Shown piece by piece: positions 47,000-57,085 of a DNA stretch of 64,000 bases; position 1 is the first letter of the stretch, and the number at the start of each line of letters is the position of its first letter. Position numbers and translations under genes: made by a program. Origin of the DNA: Ophiobolus disseminans (Eukaryota > Ascomycota > Dothideomycetes > Pleosporales > Phaeosphaeriaceae); the NCBI GenBank assembly GCA_010093685.1, contig MU006225.1, forward strand, positions 874,507 through 938,506, given 5' to 3'. The notes under the pieces are model-generated. The model made no database searches and was not told the origin of the DNA. It worked only from the letters and a program-made list of their open reading frames with translations.

Positions 47000-47100
47000 G
47001 TACTAAAAGATAAGACTATTTTGTGTTAGCAAACACCCTTTGGCGTAGTCCTGGCTATCCTCGGGTCCAAAATAGTCTCATTCTTTGTTACGGGGTGGTG
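47000..47100 (+). repeat. Left inverted-repeat arm
   Basis: Begins GTACTAAAAGATAAG and ends GTTAGCAAACAC in its perfect 37-bp part, then a less conserved portion from TATCCTCGG to GGTGGTG. It lies 146 bp before the cyclase ATG, so it probably overlaps its promoter. Confidence 0.9.
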
Positions 47101-47246
47101 GCTCCTTCCATCCCAGAGTTGTGCCAAGATTGCCGACGGGATCCTCGCTGCAACACACCAACACCATATAGTCGCACCACCGCCGCCCACGATGCTATAG
47201 TAGCCTGCAGAACGCCTCGAGGATATTCAAGACACCCCCAGACACG

Positions 47247-49600
47247 ATGTCGCACGCCAATGGCACGACGATGCGCGGCGCGAATGGGCAGATTCCGATG
47301 CAAAGCACACGACGACCAGGGCACGAGAAGACGGACTACACAAAATGGAGGTTAAAGGATGACCGAGGATGCCAGACATGGCATTGCCTCAAGTCAGACG
47401 AAGAGATCAAGGCATGGCCGCAGAGCACGGCAGACAAATACTTTTTGGGCTTGCAAACGGTCCGTCTAGCCACCAGGAGGCTATACGCGTAGACCATAGC
47501 TAACAGACATATCTACAGGGCTTGCCTAACCTCCAACCCGCCGATACACCCCTCGAAGCCGCCGCCAACGGCCTCTCCTTCTTCTCCAAACTCCAGCTCC
47601 CACCCGGCAACTGGGGCTGCGAGTATGGCGGTCCCATGTTCCTCCTGCCCGGCCTCGTCATCACATGGTATGTCACCGAGACACCGATACCAGACGACCA
47701 TGCCATCGAGATGAAGCGATACCTCTTCAATCGGCAACATCCCGAAGATGGAGGATGGGGCTTACACATTGAGGGTGAAAGTAGTGTCTTTGGCACGGCG
47801 ATGAACTACACAACCCTCAGGATACTAGGCGTAGATGCCGAAGATCCGAGGATGCAAAAGGCACGAGATACGCTATGGAAGCTGGGCGGTGCGCTCAATG
47901 GACCACACTGGGCGAAGTTCTGGCTGAGCGTCCTGGGCGTGTTTGAGTGGGATGTCGTCAACCCGGTCCCGCCTGAGCTGTGGCTGCTTCCCGACTGGGT
48001 ACCCATAGCACCATGGCGGTGGTGGATACATATGCGGCAGGTCTTCCTGCCCATGTCGTATGTCTACTCAAAGAGATGGTCATACCCGCTGAACGAGTTG
48101 ACACGATCGCTACGCTCTGAGTTGCTTGTGCAGCCGTTCGACACCATCACATTTAGCGCACATAGGAATGACATCTCGCCCAAGGACAACTACCATCCCA
48201 AGACGTGGATTCTCAAAGTCATCTTCTGGTTTCTCGCTGTCATATGGAATCCCTACATCCGCTGGGCAGCGCTGGTAAAGAAAGCGGAAGATCATGTGTG
48301 GTGGCTGATAGAAGCTGAAGACGCCAATACTGATTATGCCTGCCTCGGACCAGTGAATGGCCCGATGAACACGCTGTGCGCATACATCAAAGGTGGACGG
48401 GATTTCCAGCCGTTCCAGGAGCATATCAAGACGCTGCCCGAGTTCCTGTGGGTCAAGGACGAGGGTATGCTGATGAATGGCACCAATGGGGTGCAGTCGT
48501 GGGACACATCGTTTGCCATCCAAGCCGTCGAGTCTTGTGGCTGGATAGATGACAAGAGATGGCAACCCATGCTCACCAAAGCCCTCGAATTCCTAGAAGA
48601 CCAACAGATCCTCGAAGAGTGCAAAGACCAACAAAAGTGCTACCGCCAACAACGCAAAGGCGCCTGGGGCTTCAGCACCCGCAAGCAAGGCTACACCGTC
48701 AGCGACTGCACCTCCGAAGGTCTCAAATCAATCCTCATTCTCCAAAACGAGCACAAGTACCCCGTCCTCATCCCTGAACGCCGCCTTAAAGACGCCATTG
48801 ACGTCGTTCTCACGATGCAAAACGCATCCGGTGGATGCGCCTCTTACGAACCCACCAGAGGTAGCATACTCCTCGAGAACCTCAACGCAGCAGAAGTCTT
48901 CGGCAACATCATGATCGAATACGACTACCCGGAATGCACAACCGCCGTCGTAACGGCCCTCCATATGTTCCAGAAATACTACCCTGATTATCGCGCCGAC
49001 GACATCACATCCTTCAAAGACCGCGCCGTCGCATATATCCGCCGCGCCCAGCGCCCCGATGGTTCGTGGTACGGTAGCTGGGGCATTTGTTTCACCTATG
49101 CCGCCATGTTCGCGCTCGAATCGCTCGCGTGTGTGGGCGAGACATATAAGAACTCCGAGCGCGTACGGCGCGCGTGCCAGTTCTTCGTCGACAAGCAGAT
49201 GGAGGACGGCGGCTGGGGCGAGACGTATAAGAGCTGCGAATCTGGCGAGTGGTGTCAGCATCCGCAGAGTCAGGTTGTGCAGACTGCGTGGGTCATTATT
49301 GCACTGCTTGAAGGCGGCTTTGGCGAGACGGAGGAGCACAGAGATGTGTTGAGACGAGCGGTGCGGTTGATCATGCAGAGGCAGCAGGCGAATGGGGAGT
49401 GGTTGCAGGAGGCGATTGAGGGGGTGTTTAATAAGAGCTGGTACGTACTGATCTCTCGGTGGTGGTGAAGGGTAGGGGGTGTATGTGGATTTGGCTAACT
49501 TGACTACAGTATGATTTCCTATCCGAACTATAAGTTCATTTTTCCGATTAAAGCGCTGGGTATGTATGCGAAGCGCTTTGGGGATGAGAAGATCCTTTGA
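47247..49600 (+). CDS. ERG7: Oxidosqualene cyclase, lanosterol synthase type
   Basis: Three exons (47247-47459, 47519-49440 and 49510-49600) join in frame to 741 aa, the usual length of fungal lanosterol synthase. The enzyme cyclises 2,3-oxidosqualene to lanosterol in ergosterol synthesis at the ER or lipid droplets. Seen: the N-terminal block WRLKDDRG, the QW-type repeats (DGGWGLHIEG, KGAWGFSTR, DGSWYGSWGICFTY, DGGWGETY), and the catalytic motif VSDCTSE with the aspartate that protonates the epoxide; bacterial squalene-hopene cyclases would show DXDD instead. The C-terminus is typical (MISYPNYKFIFPIKALG). No premature stop. The gene sits alone inside inverted repeats. It could be the main ERG7, a second copy, or a triterpene synthase; no cytochrome P450 or other cluster gene is beside it. 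Confidence 0.92.
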
Positions 49601-49669
49601 CACATTTGAGATGGCTCGACGAGGGGTAATTTCTGATAGAGTGGGTTGGCCACCCTGGAGTAACTGAAG

Positions 49670-49755
49670 CACCAACTCGTAACAAACAATGAGACTGTTC
49701 TGGAGCCGAGGATAAAAAGTGTTTGCTAACACAAAATAGTCTTATCTTTTAGTAC
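49670..49755 (-). repeat. Right inverted-repeat arm
   Basis: Reverse complement of the left arm: perfect at 49719-49755, diverged at 49670-49714. It starts 69 bp after the cyclase stop codon. It lacks about 15 bp present in the left arm between the two blocks. Confidence 0.9.
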
Positions 49756-50173
49756 GAGGTAGTAGAAGAATAAGAGCCACTTGCCAGCTGTAATGTAGTC
49801 CAATCGAACTCTGGCGATGCATTTCTCGCCATATCGATTGGACATAATGCCCTCTACTCACTACCTTCTGTGTTGTTATTGTTGATGTAGGTCATGGTTT
49901 CCTTTTCAAGACTGCTCCCTTCGACTTAAGCATTGTGAAAACAATTTGAGGCCGCTCGGCATAATGGGCTAAGGAAACGGAAAGGATACTCAAACAGGGT
50001 AGAGGTACTGTGTTTGGCATTGTCTTGAAGCTATTTCTACACCACGCACATTGTGCATTCTTTTCTCTTCAATCAAATCTCTTCAACCACTCTCTTGACG
50101 ACCGTTCAACAGATTCACTTACTTTAACCACCCAACTTTACGCAAGAAACAACGAGGAAGATTGCTACTAGAC
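49756..50173. other. Spacer right of the inverted-repeat unit
   Basis: 418 bp, presumably the promoter of the next gene; a pyrimidine-rich tract (TTCTTTTCTCTTCAATC) at about 50060 precedes its ATG by roughly 110 bp. No other gene. Confidence 0.5.
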
Positions 50174-51262
50174 ATGGCTGGTAAGCAAACCTATTCCAAT
50201 TGCGCAACCGATTGACACTGACAAACTATAGAAAAAGGCGACAACAACCGAGCACCTTCGCTTGACAAAGAAGAGGTGACTACTTCTTCTTTCCAGTCCA
50301 GCGCCTTGCCAAATCCGCAAGAACCTACTATGGCCAGAAACAGACGTTCTCGTTCGACTAGATGGGGTCCGGAGACTGCCGAGGACCGCAACCGCAACAC
50401 CCAAGCCCCTGACCAGGACGAAGCGCGTGGTGTCGCTCATGGAGCCGCTCGTAAGTCATTAACCGAACCACTTCCCGTTGCAAAAGCTCACTGAACATCA
50501 GCTGTCTTCACCCCTGTCGACTACCAACCACAAGGTCCCACCGCTGCCGCCCCGGCACCCTACGCCTACGGCTCAGGGGGCGCACCCAACCCCTTCCAGA
50601 ACCGCACAGCGGACGAGACTCTAGGCTTCATGCCCCCGGCAAAAGCCATCGCCAACAACAACGCACTTGCCGCCGCGGACGCGCCCCCACAACACACCCA
50701 AGCCTTCCTGGACTCCTTCGAGCCCATGGAGCCCGGCCACAACCCCTTCGACCCGCGCGACCCGCCCGTCGATAGCCGCCGCTTAGCCAACGTGCTCGGC
50801 GGCTTGGGTTCTCCAGTATCCCCACCGCCAGACGCCGCATGGGACAGATCAGTCGAGGAGACAAGGTGGCAGCCACGCGACCAGATCCCCGCCAACGAGA
50901 CCGACCAGGAGCGCCAGGACCGAGAGGAGCGCGAACTCCAGGAGGGCGTCGGTAAGAAGAAGACGCACCGGGGTAAGAGGGGTGGTAAGCTGGCCAAGAA
51001 GAAGGAGATGAGGAAGAAGATGGCCGAGGAGAATAAGCGTGCTGGGGGGAGGAGGGTTAGGGACGGGAGGGTGGAGAAGAGTGGTGGGGTTGGAACAGGG
51101 AAGAAGGATCATGGGGAGTTTGCGGAGACGGAGGAGTTTTGGGATGAGTTGGATGATGAGGAGGATGAGACTATGGTTGACCCGAGGGCGATGGATAAGT
51201 CCTATAGAAGGAGAGATGAGAGGGATGATGGGGGGAGGGGTGGGGAGGGTTTGGCGTACTAG
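50174..51262 (+). CDS. Charged unknown fungal protein, 328 aa
   Basis: Three exons (50174-50180, 50232-50450 and 50502-51262) join in frame to 328 aa. The first exon is only seven bases (ATGGCTG). The protein is hydrophilic: an Arg/Ser-rich start (MARNRRSRSTRWGPETAEDR), a Pro/Ala middle with NPFQNRTADETLGFMPPAKA and NPFDPRDPPVDSRRLANVLG, a very basic stretch (GKKKTHRGKRGGKLAKKKEM) and an acidic region (FWDELDDEEDETMVDP). No domain is recognised. The RS-like and basic segments suggest nuclear or RNA-related roles, but this is inference. Confidence 0.7.
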
Positions 51263-52029
51263 GGGACGGTGTTGAACACACAAGATTTATTGGGACGAGG
51301 GTGCTTTGCTTGCCGACATAGGTGCTGCTGATGCAGGTATAGATGATGTCAAGATATAAGACATATACAAGTGATATACCGGGCTACTACACCTCACCTT
51401 GGAGCGTTTCAAAGCCTAGTTATAATGCCGTCTGCTTGCTGCATCATATTCACGCGCCACACATATCGTTTCCACACAACAGCGTGAGGTATGTCGCATG
51501 ACTCTAGCAAGTGTCTTTGCCTCGTGTATCAATCGCGAGGTCTTCTTTGACGTGTCATGGGGCGGTGAAATGCGCTTGACGAAAAGGGGTTGAGAACTAC
51601 CAGCCTTCGATAATGTAAAGCCTAAGAAAAGCAGCAATACATATGCAAGACTAGGCCATATGAAGATTCTGCTAATCTAATTTCAGACCTTGGGATCTAG
51701 CGATGTGGAGTTTGTGGTTGTGGGGGGTGAGTAAGCACGCTACACCACGCTAGCGCCGCCGTCTCCGCATGCTAGTTCAGCAACTATGGCAAGTCAGCTT
51801 AGATGCATCTTACTCATACGCTCAGTTTTGCGGGGAATGTGTGTATTACTCAATGCTTACTATTCCTCCCCACCTTCTAGGCGCGATGCTCATCTGGATA
51901 GTGGAGCCAATGCGCCAGATGGCGCCCAAATATCCAACAAAGAAAAAATTTCTATAAGCCACCTCAACCTCCCACTTCCGCACTCCCTTCCCAAACCCTG
52001 CACGCCATTTCATGCTCCGAATATCCAGA
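51263..52029. other. Spacer, no supported gene
   Basis: 767 bp with short frames only. It includes the 3' end of the preceding gene and the promoter of the NmrA-like gene. Confidence 0.45.
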
Positions 52030-53176
52030 ATGACTAAACTCATAACCGTCTTCGGCGCCACGGGGAACCAGGGCGGGTCGGTCGTGCGCGCTGTACTCGA
52101 GCATCCTGTGTTGAGTAAGGAGTGGAGGGTTAGGGGTATTACGAGGAACAAGAGCAGGCCGGATGCGATGAGATTGGTGGGGAGGGGGGTGGAGATGGTT
52201 GAGGTATGTTGGTTTTGTATTTGTGGAATGGGGGAGGAGAGAGAAATGTAACGGGAGGGGAGGGCGGAGGGTGGATACTGGATACCAGTAGAGCACAGCA
52301 CCACAGATCCGGCGCGGCGGAGACGTTTTCAGCCTCATCCGCTTGAACGTTGATAGAAGAGTTACTAACTGAAGAATATAGGCCGATCTTAACTCCAAAG
52401 ATTCGATCCTAAATGCGATCCAAGGCTCAGACGCAGTCTTCGGCGTAACAAACTACTGGGAAAAAGTTAACTTCCCACACTCTCTCGCCTCTCCCCCAAT
52501 TCCTAACACCCTCCAGGCCTCCCTCGACCACGAAGTCCAACAAGGCCACACCCTCACCTCCGCCTGCCTCGCCGCCTCCATCCCACACCTCATCTGGTCT
52601 TCGCTGCCTCACGTATCCAAAATCACGCACGGCAAGCTGCACAACCTGCACCACTTCGACTCCAAAGCCCTGGTCGAAGAGTATATCGTGTCGGTCGGGC
52701 AGCCGGCGACGTTTGTCATGCCCGCGTATTTTATGAGTAATATTCCCGGGGGTATCAAGAAGACTGAGAATAGTGAGGAGTACACGTTGTCGTGGATGTT
52801 CAAGCCCGATACGCAGATCCCGATGCTCGATGTACCGCGCGATTTTGGCAAGTTCGTTGCTTCGGCGCTGATTGTTGGACCTTCGTCCCAACACGTGCTA
52901 GCGAGTAGTGGGTGGTTTACGCCAACGGATGTGTGTGCAGCAGTGGAAGGTGTGACTGGGAAGAAGTGTGTGTTTAGTGAGATTCCGGTCAACGAGTTTG
53001 GAGGGAGTAAGGAGCTGTTTGATAATTTGATGATGATTCGGGAGTATGAGTATTATGGGCCGGGGGCGAAGGACGGTGTGGAGAGGAGTCAGAGTGGTGT
53101 TAAGGAGGTTGGTGGGTGGGAGGAGTTTGGGACGTTTGAGGGGTATTTGAGGGGGGTTGGGTTTGGTGAGCTATGA
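52030..53176 (+). CDS. NmrA-like NAD(P)-binding protein
   Basis: Two exons (52030-52203 and 52382-53176) join in frame to 322 aa; an in-frame ATG at 52012 would add six residues. The start has the Rossmann dinucleotide motif ITVFGATGNQGGSVV (GxxGxxG). The second strand has GSDAVFGVTNYWEK, and downstream HLIWSSLPHVSKITHGKL is the NmrA/HSCARG-type pattern, with LHHFDSKALVEEYI next. NmrA-like proteins bind NAD(P) and often act as redox sensors or negative regulators; many fungal members are uncharacterised oxidoreductase-like proteins without the full Tyr-x3-Lys site. The 178-nt intron is long for this window. Confidence 0.88.
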
Positions 53177-53534
53177 GAAGTCTAGAATAGAATATTTGAA
53201 GAACGAAAAGGTTGATGGATTTCATAACTACCGTACCACTTAGCCAATATCTCTCAAAGAATTTGATACCTGTCGAGTATGTCAAACTTGGTGGTGTTGT
53301 GGAAGAATTGAGTGAAAGGATGGCTGGTAAAATGAACCAGGTTCACTTGGCCTAGGAAGTGATAACATGTGGGCTAGTGAAAGCAAGAACTCTGTGCTAC
53401 CTATTTGTGCCTTTTCATATCTGCCTCGTTTATGTCTTGTTCTCTACAACCTTAACAGGATCAGCAACCACCACTCGTACGCATAATTCCCACGGCAACC
53501 ATTGGAAAACTGGGCGTACGATTGTACGATTGAG
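53177..53534. other. Spacer at the start of the accessory block
   Basis: 358 bp holding the NmrA 3' end and what would have been the promoter of the broken family copy A. Nothing else is seen. Confidence 0.45.
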
Positions 53535-54475
53535 ATGTCGTTGGGTCAAGAGAATATGGTTTCTGAAGCGGAAAAGGTCTACCGCAGCGCCGTCGCGAAA
53601 GGACAGAAACTACTAAACATAATGCGAACAAGCGATGAGGACGCTTGTAGAATGCTGGACCACTGCAAGTCGTCAGCTAGCTCACGACTCCTCACCCAGG
53701 ATGCCCTGAAAGACTGGGGCTATGCCCGGGAAATGACACCATCTAAGGGCTTCAACGATGAACTGATACATCTTTTATCCCACCTAGGGATAACGTTACC
53801 CGCTTCTTCAAACTTGAAATTGGGACCGCCTTTCGAGTATCCGATTCGCACGACGAGTCCATTTCTCGAGAAGACACGAGATATCCACGTACGCTGGGAT
53901 ACTTTGCCTCCTACGTCGATCGTACTAATGGTGTGCTCATAGCGACAGACAATACCAGTTTAGCATATACAGCTAGGGTCGGTGGATTAGGCGACTGTAG
54001 ACTGCCCGAGTTGCGGCATTGGTCAGAGCTGGCATATCTCCAGTGGACTGACCCTCGACTGTAGACCTTCCCAAGCGAACTAAAATCCGTAATCCGTCTA
54101 CGTGTAGAGAACGACGTGATCGTCATGGTGGCCATCCGAATAACCGCAGACTTGCGTGAGCGGTACAATAATCGGCCGCCGAGAACTTGGTTGCAAGATA
54201 TTGAACACTTGACTTGGGATGCTGAGTCCGAGGAAGCAAAGGCGTTACTGGGAAAACCGAATGGCTGCGGCGTTGCGTGGCTATTGATCTAGCATAAGCG
54301 CTAGCTTGGGTGGAAGGTGGTGGATAGCGTTATGCTGTTCTGGGATGACGATTATGAAAAAGATCTCACTTACCATCCTCGTTTGTTGTTTCGTCTCAAA
54401 GATGTGGAGAAGGAATCTGAGCCTATTCAAGGTGAACGATTCATAGGTACAGCAAGGAAAGTAGACGCGCAGTAG
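53535..54475 (+). pseudogene. Broken copy A of an unrecognised three-copy family
   Basis: From ATG 53535 (MSLGQENMVSEAEKVYRSAV) the frame reads to about HLLSHLG, then shifts (RFFKLEIGTAFRV onward), and then carries three in-frame TAG codons at 54062-54064, 54290-54292 and 54302-54304. Shared family landmarks are SELAYLQW, EEAKALLGKPNGCGVAWLLI and LGWKVVDSVMLFW. Alignment with copies B and C shows Gln is expected at the second TAG or nearby (WLLI-TAG-HKR-TAG-LGWK), so CAG to TAG changes are likely. I do not recognise the family and can offer no function. Confidence 0.75.
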
Positions 54476-54839
54476 TTGTCGATGGGCAATGAAGCAAGGG
54501 GGTTGGGAACCGGAATGGAATGAGATGTTTAGCGCTGATTGAGGACAGTTCCTTCTTTCCAACGAGGATGTGAGGCGCAATTACATGAATGATTGGACTT
54601 CGTATAGCGTTATTGATGTGAGAGAGTAGTCGTGACTGCTCATTGTGCGAACACGTTCGACTGATGGGCGGGTTGTAGTGAAACAACTTGGGAATTGCTC
54701 GCTTATGATGAACCTCGTCACTCCTTCCTCCATATCTTCCTATATCCTCGTAAGACCTCCTAACTGTACTCAACTTACACTCCTGTACGACTCCACTTTC
54801 GTCACCTTCTCGATCATGATCCGAACAGGAAAGCTGAGC

Positions 54840-55827
54840 ATGGCGCCAACCGGAAAACCAACTCTTTCGTACGAAGACGCAGTGGCAAAAGGGAATAAAA
54901 TATTGAATATGATGCGAGAGACGGCCCCGCGTACAAATTCGAACCCGCGTTTCCTCGATCGAAAATCATTAGAAACTTGGGGTTATCAGCGTGATGTCAC
55001 CGACTACGATTATGTGACGGTGCGTGGAGAGGGGGAGTACTGCGCTGAATTGACTATCTAAGGTGGGCTGAGCTACATATATAGATGACCGTACATGAGC
55101 TATCCCAACTTGTACTAGAGTGGATTTGGGCAAGACCCAAACCGTTACAGATTATCGTCATAGTGGCCTCCGCGAAAACCTAGCAGACGTGGGCGTTGCA
55201 TGCTCCGGAGCAGGACTAGAAATCAGTGATATACATATCAACCCAACCGAGCATAATGGCATGCCCATACCGCCCTCGACCGCTGAATTTGAGTCGATAA
55301 TTGAGCGTAGCACTGGACTCTTCATTGCAACGTCGAACATCACGCCTGCTTACATGGTTTCACGATTAGGTTGTCCCAACATGAAAGTCCCAGAGCTTAA
55401 CCATTGGAGTGATATTGCGTACTTGCAGTGGACGAATGGCATGCCACATGTGGTAGCTGATCTCAAAGCCATTGTTCGCTTGAACATTGAGAATGTTAAC
55501 ACAATATCAGTAATTGATCGGATCAAAGCTGATCTCTCGAAAAAACTTGGAGTTTTTCTGGACGCGAGTGATCTGACGTGAGACTTGGAGACCGAACAAG
55601 CAAAGGCACTACTAGGTACGCCCAATGGTGCTGGTGGGGCTTGGCTTCTGTCGCAGCACCAGAGAGAGCTCGGACACAAGGTCGTGGGGCAAGTTACCCT
55701 ATTCTGGGAACAAGTGCGCGTTGTTGAGGATGCTGTGAAGCGGTGTCCAAGTCTGGTGTTTCATCTCAAGGACGTGGTGATCGAGGAAAAGAAGTCATCA
55801 TTTGGGGATTGTGGCGGGCATGGCTAA
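54840..55827 (+). pseudogene. Broken copy B of the same family
   Basis: Starts MAPTGKPTLSYEDAVAKGNK, which matches copy A (YRSAVAKGQKLLNIMR) at the N-terminus. After a gap or lost intron at about 55061-55120 the frame resumes with VTDYRHSGLRENLADVGV and continues through LNHWSDIAYLQWTNG to a TGA at 55579-55581, where copies A and C have an aromatic residue (LTWDAES in A). It then continues in the same frame with KALLGTPNGAGGAWLLSQH and LGHKVVGQVTLFWE to a natural stop at 55827. Thus it is one TGG-to-TGA-type change, plus an unclear middle section, away from an open frame. Confidence 0.7.
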
Positions 55828-56108
55828 AAGCCTGTGCTAGGTCATGGAGATACGAGCAGTCTGATTAATAGTCTATTGCGGTGAGAGAACAAGGTGGAGA
55901 CCCGTTGGCGTCATTTTTCGTAGACGTGTACGAAGTAGAGCGCGTTGTTGCTCGCAGGTGGGAAGTCGTGATGTGGCGTTAGTGGCTTTCTAGCGTGTGG
56001 CTGGCAGCCGAAAATGTCGCGTGCTGCCCAACCGTCGAGAGCGGGCAACATCAGATTTTAATACAACATATTTCTCAATTTACGGCCATTCACATTCTTT
56101 TTATCTCA

Positions 56109-57002
56109 ATGGGCTCTCCGATATCATGGCGTCTCTTGCCACATGATCTGATCGAGCTGCAGCTCGGCCAAATCGACCTGCTCCTTGCCATGTACCCAGA
56201 TGACATCACACTTGATCAAAGCTCGCAGACCATGGTCGACATGCTTCGAAGCCTGGAAGATGATGGTTCAGCCATTGGAACACTCAGCGAGCTACCAACG
56301 CCACCTTCGATACCCATGCTACTACAAGTCTCCATTTCTTCAGAGGTTGCGGGTGAATACACTCTTGGACTCGGCCTTGTCATACCGTTCACCTACGAAG
56401 GCGAGGTACAACCTGAGGATCCACCCAAGGTCAAAGTACGGGTACAACAGCCGCCGTGGCTGAATAGAGCAGCAGTGAATCAATTGATGATAGATCTACC
56501 GCACGACGAAGATCTACTGGGTACCGTTGAGCACATCAAGGAAGCTGCCTCTCAGCGATTAAAATCTTCAAAAATTGAACAACTTAGCGCCCCCGAGAAA
56601 ACGGCTTCGATTGTGCGAGTATGGTTTTACTTCCCCTCCATATCCACACGCTCCAAACGCGACGACTTTATTATTCACGCACCATCTTACTTCCTTACTG
56701 GTTTCTTGTACGCTGGAAAGCCTGGGTTGTTGTGCGTCGAAGGTGACTCGCAAAGCATCGACGATTACATGAAGTTCATCAAGACCGAAAGCTGGGGTGA
56801 CATCCCTGCGCATCACAAGAAGGTCAGCGAGCGATATCGCGAAAGTAAAGACGTGCAAAGAGTATTTACGGATATGACCGAGATCACGGATTTGGTGGGC
56901 GAGCGGCGTGGTCAACGAGCGAATCGAGGAGACATGAAAGCCATGGAAGAGTGGTTAATTGAAAGAGGATTGGGAGAGGCGTTTACGAAGGTGTTGATGT
57001 GA
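56109..57002 (+). CDS. RWD / DUF1115 domain protein (RWDD2-like)
   Basis: Intronless 297 aa from ATG 56109 (MGSPISWRLLPHDLIELQLG). The N-terminal half is an RWD fold: ELQLGQIDLLLAMYPDD, then YTLGLGLVIPFTYEG and QPPWLNRAAVNQLM. The C-terminal half shows the DUF1115 pattern (VRVWFYFPSISTRSKRDDFI, APSYFLTGFLYAGKPGLLCV, EGDSQSIDDYMKFIKTESWG). That order is the RWDD2/DUF1115 family, of unknown role; RWD domains usually bind proteins in ubiquitin or translational control. It lies between family copies B and C; copy C converges on it with 83 bp between stops. It shows no sign of decay, unlike its upstream neighbours. Confidence 0.88.
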   Translation: MGSPISWRLLPHDLIELQLGQIDLLLAMYPDDITLDQSSQTMVDMLRSLEDDGSAIGTLSELPTPPSIPMLLQVSISSEVAGEYTLGLGLVIPFTYEGEVQPEDPPKVKVRVQQPPWLNRAAVNQLMIDLPHDEDLLGTVEHIKEAASQRLKSSKIEQLSAPEKTASIVRVWFYFPSISTRSKRDDFIIHAPSYFLTGFLYAGKPGLLCVEGDSQSIDDYMKFIKTESWGDIPAHHKKVSERYRESKDVQRVFTDMTEITDLVGERRGQRANRGDMKAMEEWLIERGLGEAFTKVLM

Positions 57003-57085
57003 TACACCGTTCCATTCTACCTTCTTGGGTCTACCGTCAATCTCTTCCCGTTCTGAAATACCCACGTAAGTTCACTTCGCCATCT

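Larger units (their letters stand above)
47000..49755. mobile_element. Inverted-repeat-flanked unit carrying a cyclase gene
   Basis: A 2,756-bp unit with inverted arms at its ends. The outermost 37 bp (47000-47036 and 49719-49755) are perfect reverse complements. After an indel, a further 45 bp (47056-47100 versus 49670-49714) match at 39 positions. Inside lies only one gene, a complete oxidosqualene cyclase; no transposase is present. Terminal inverted repeats of this length are typical of class II DNA transposons and of non-autonomous derivatives. I could not see a clear target-site duplication, so calling it a transposon with captured cargo is inference. Alternatives are a gene flanked by two independent insertions of the same small element in opposite orientation, or an inverted duplication. 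Confidence 0.6.

Noticed and set aside
47247..49600. Bacterial-type squalene-hopene cyclase
   Set aside because: The catalytic motif is VSDCTSE (oxidosqualene cyclase) rather than DXDD, and length and termini match fungal lanosterol synthase.
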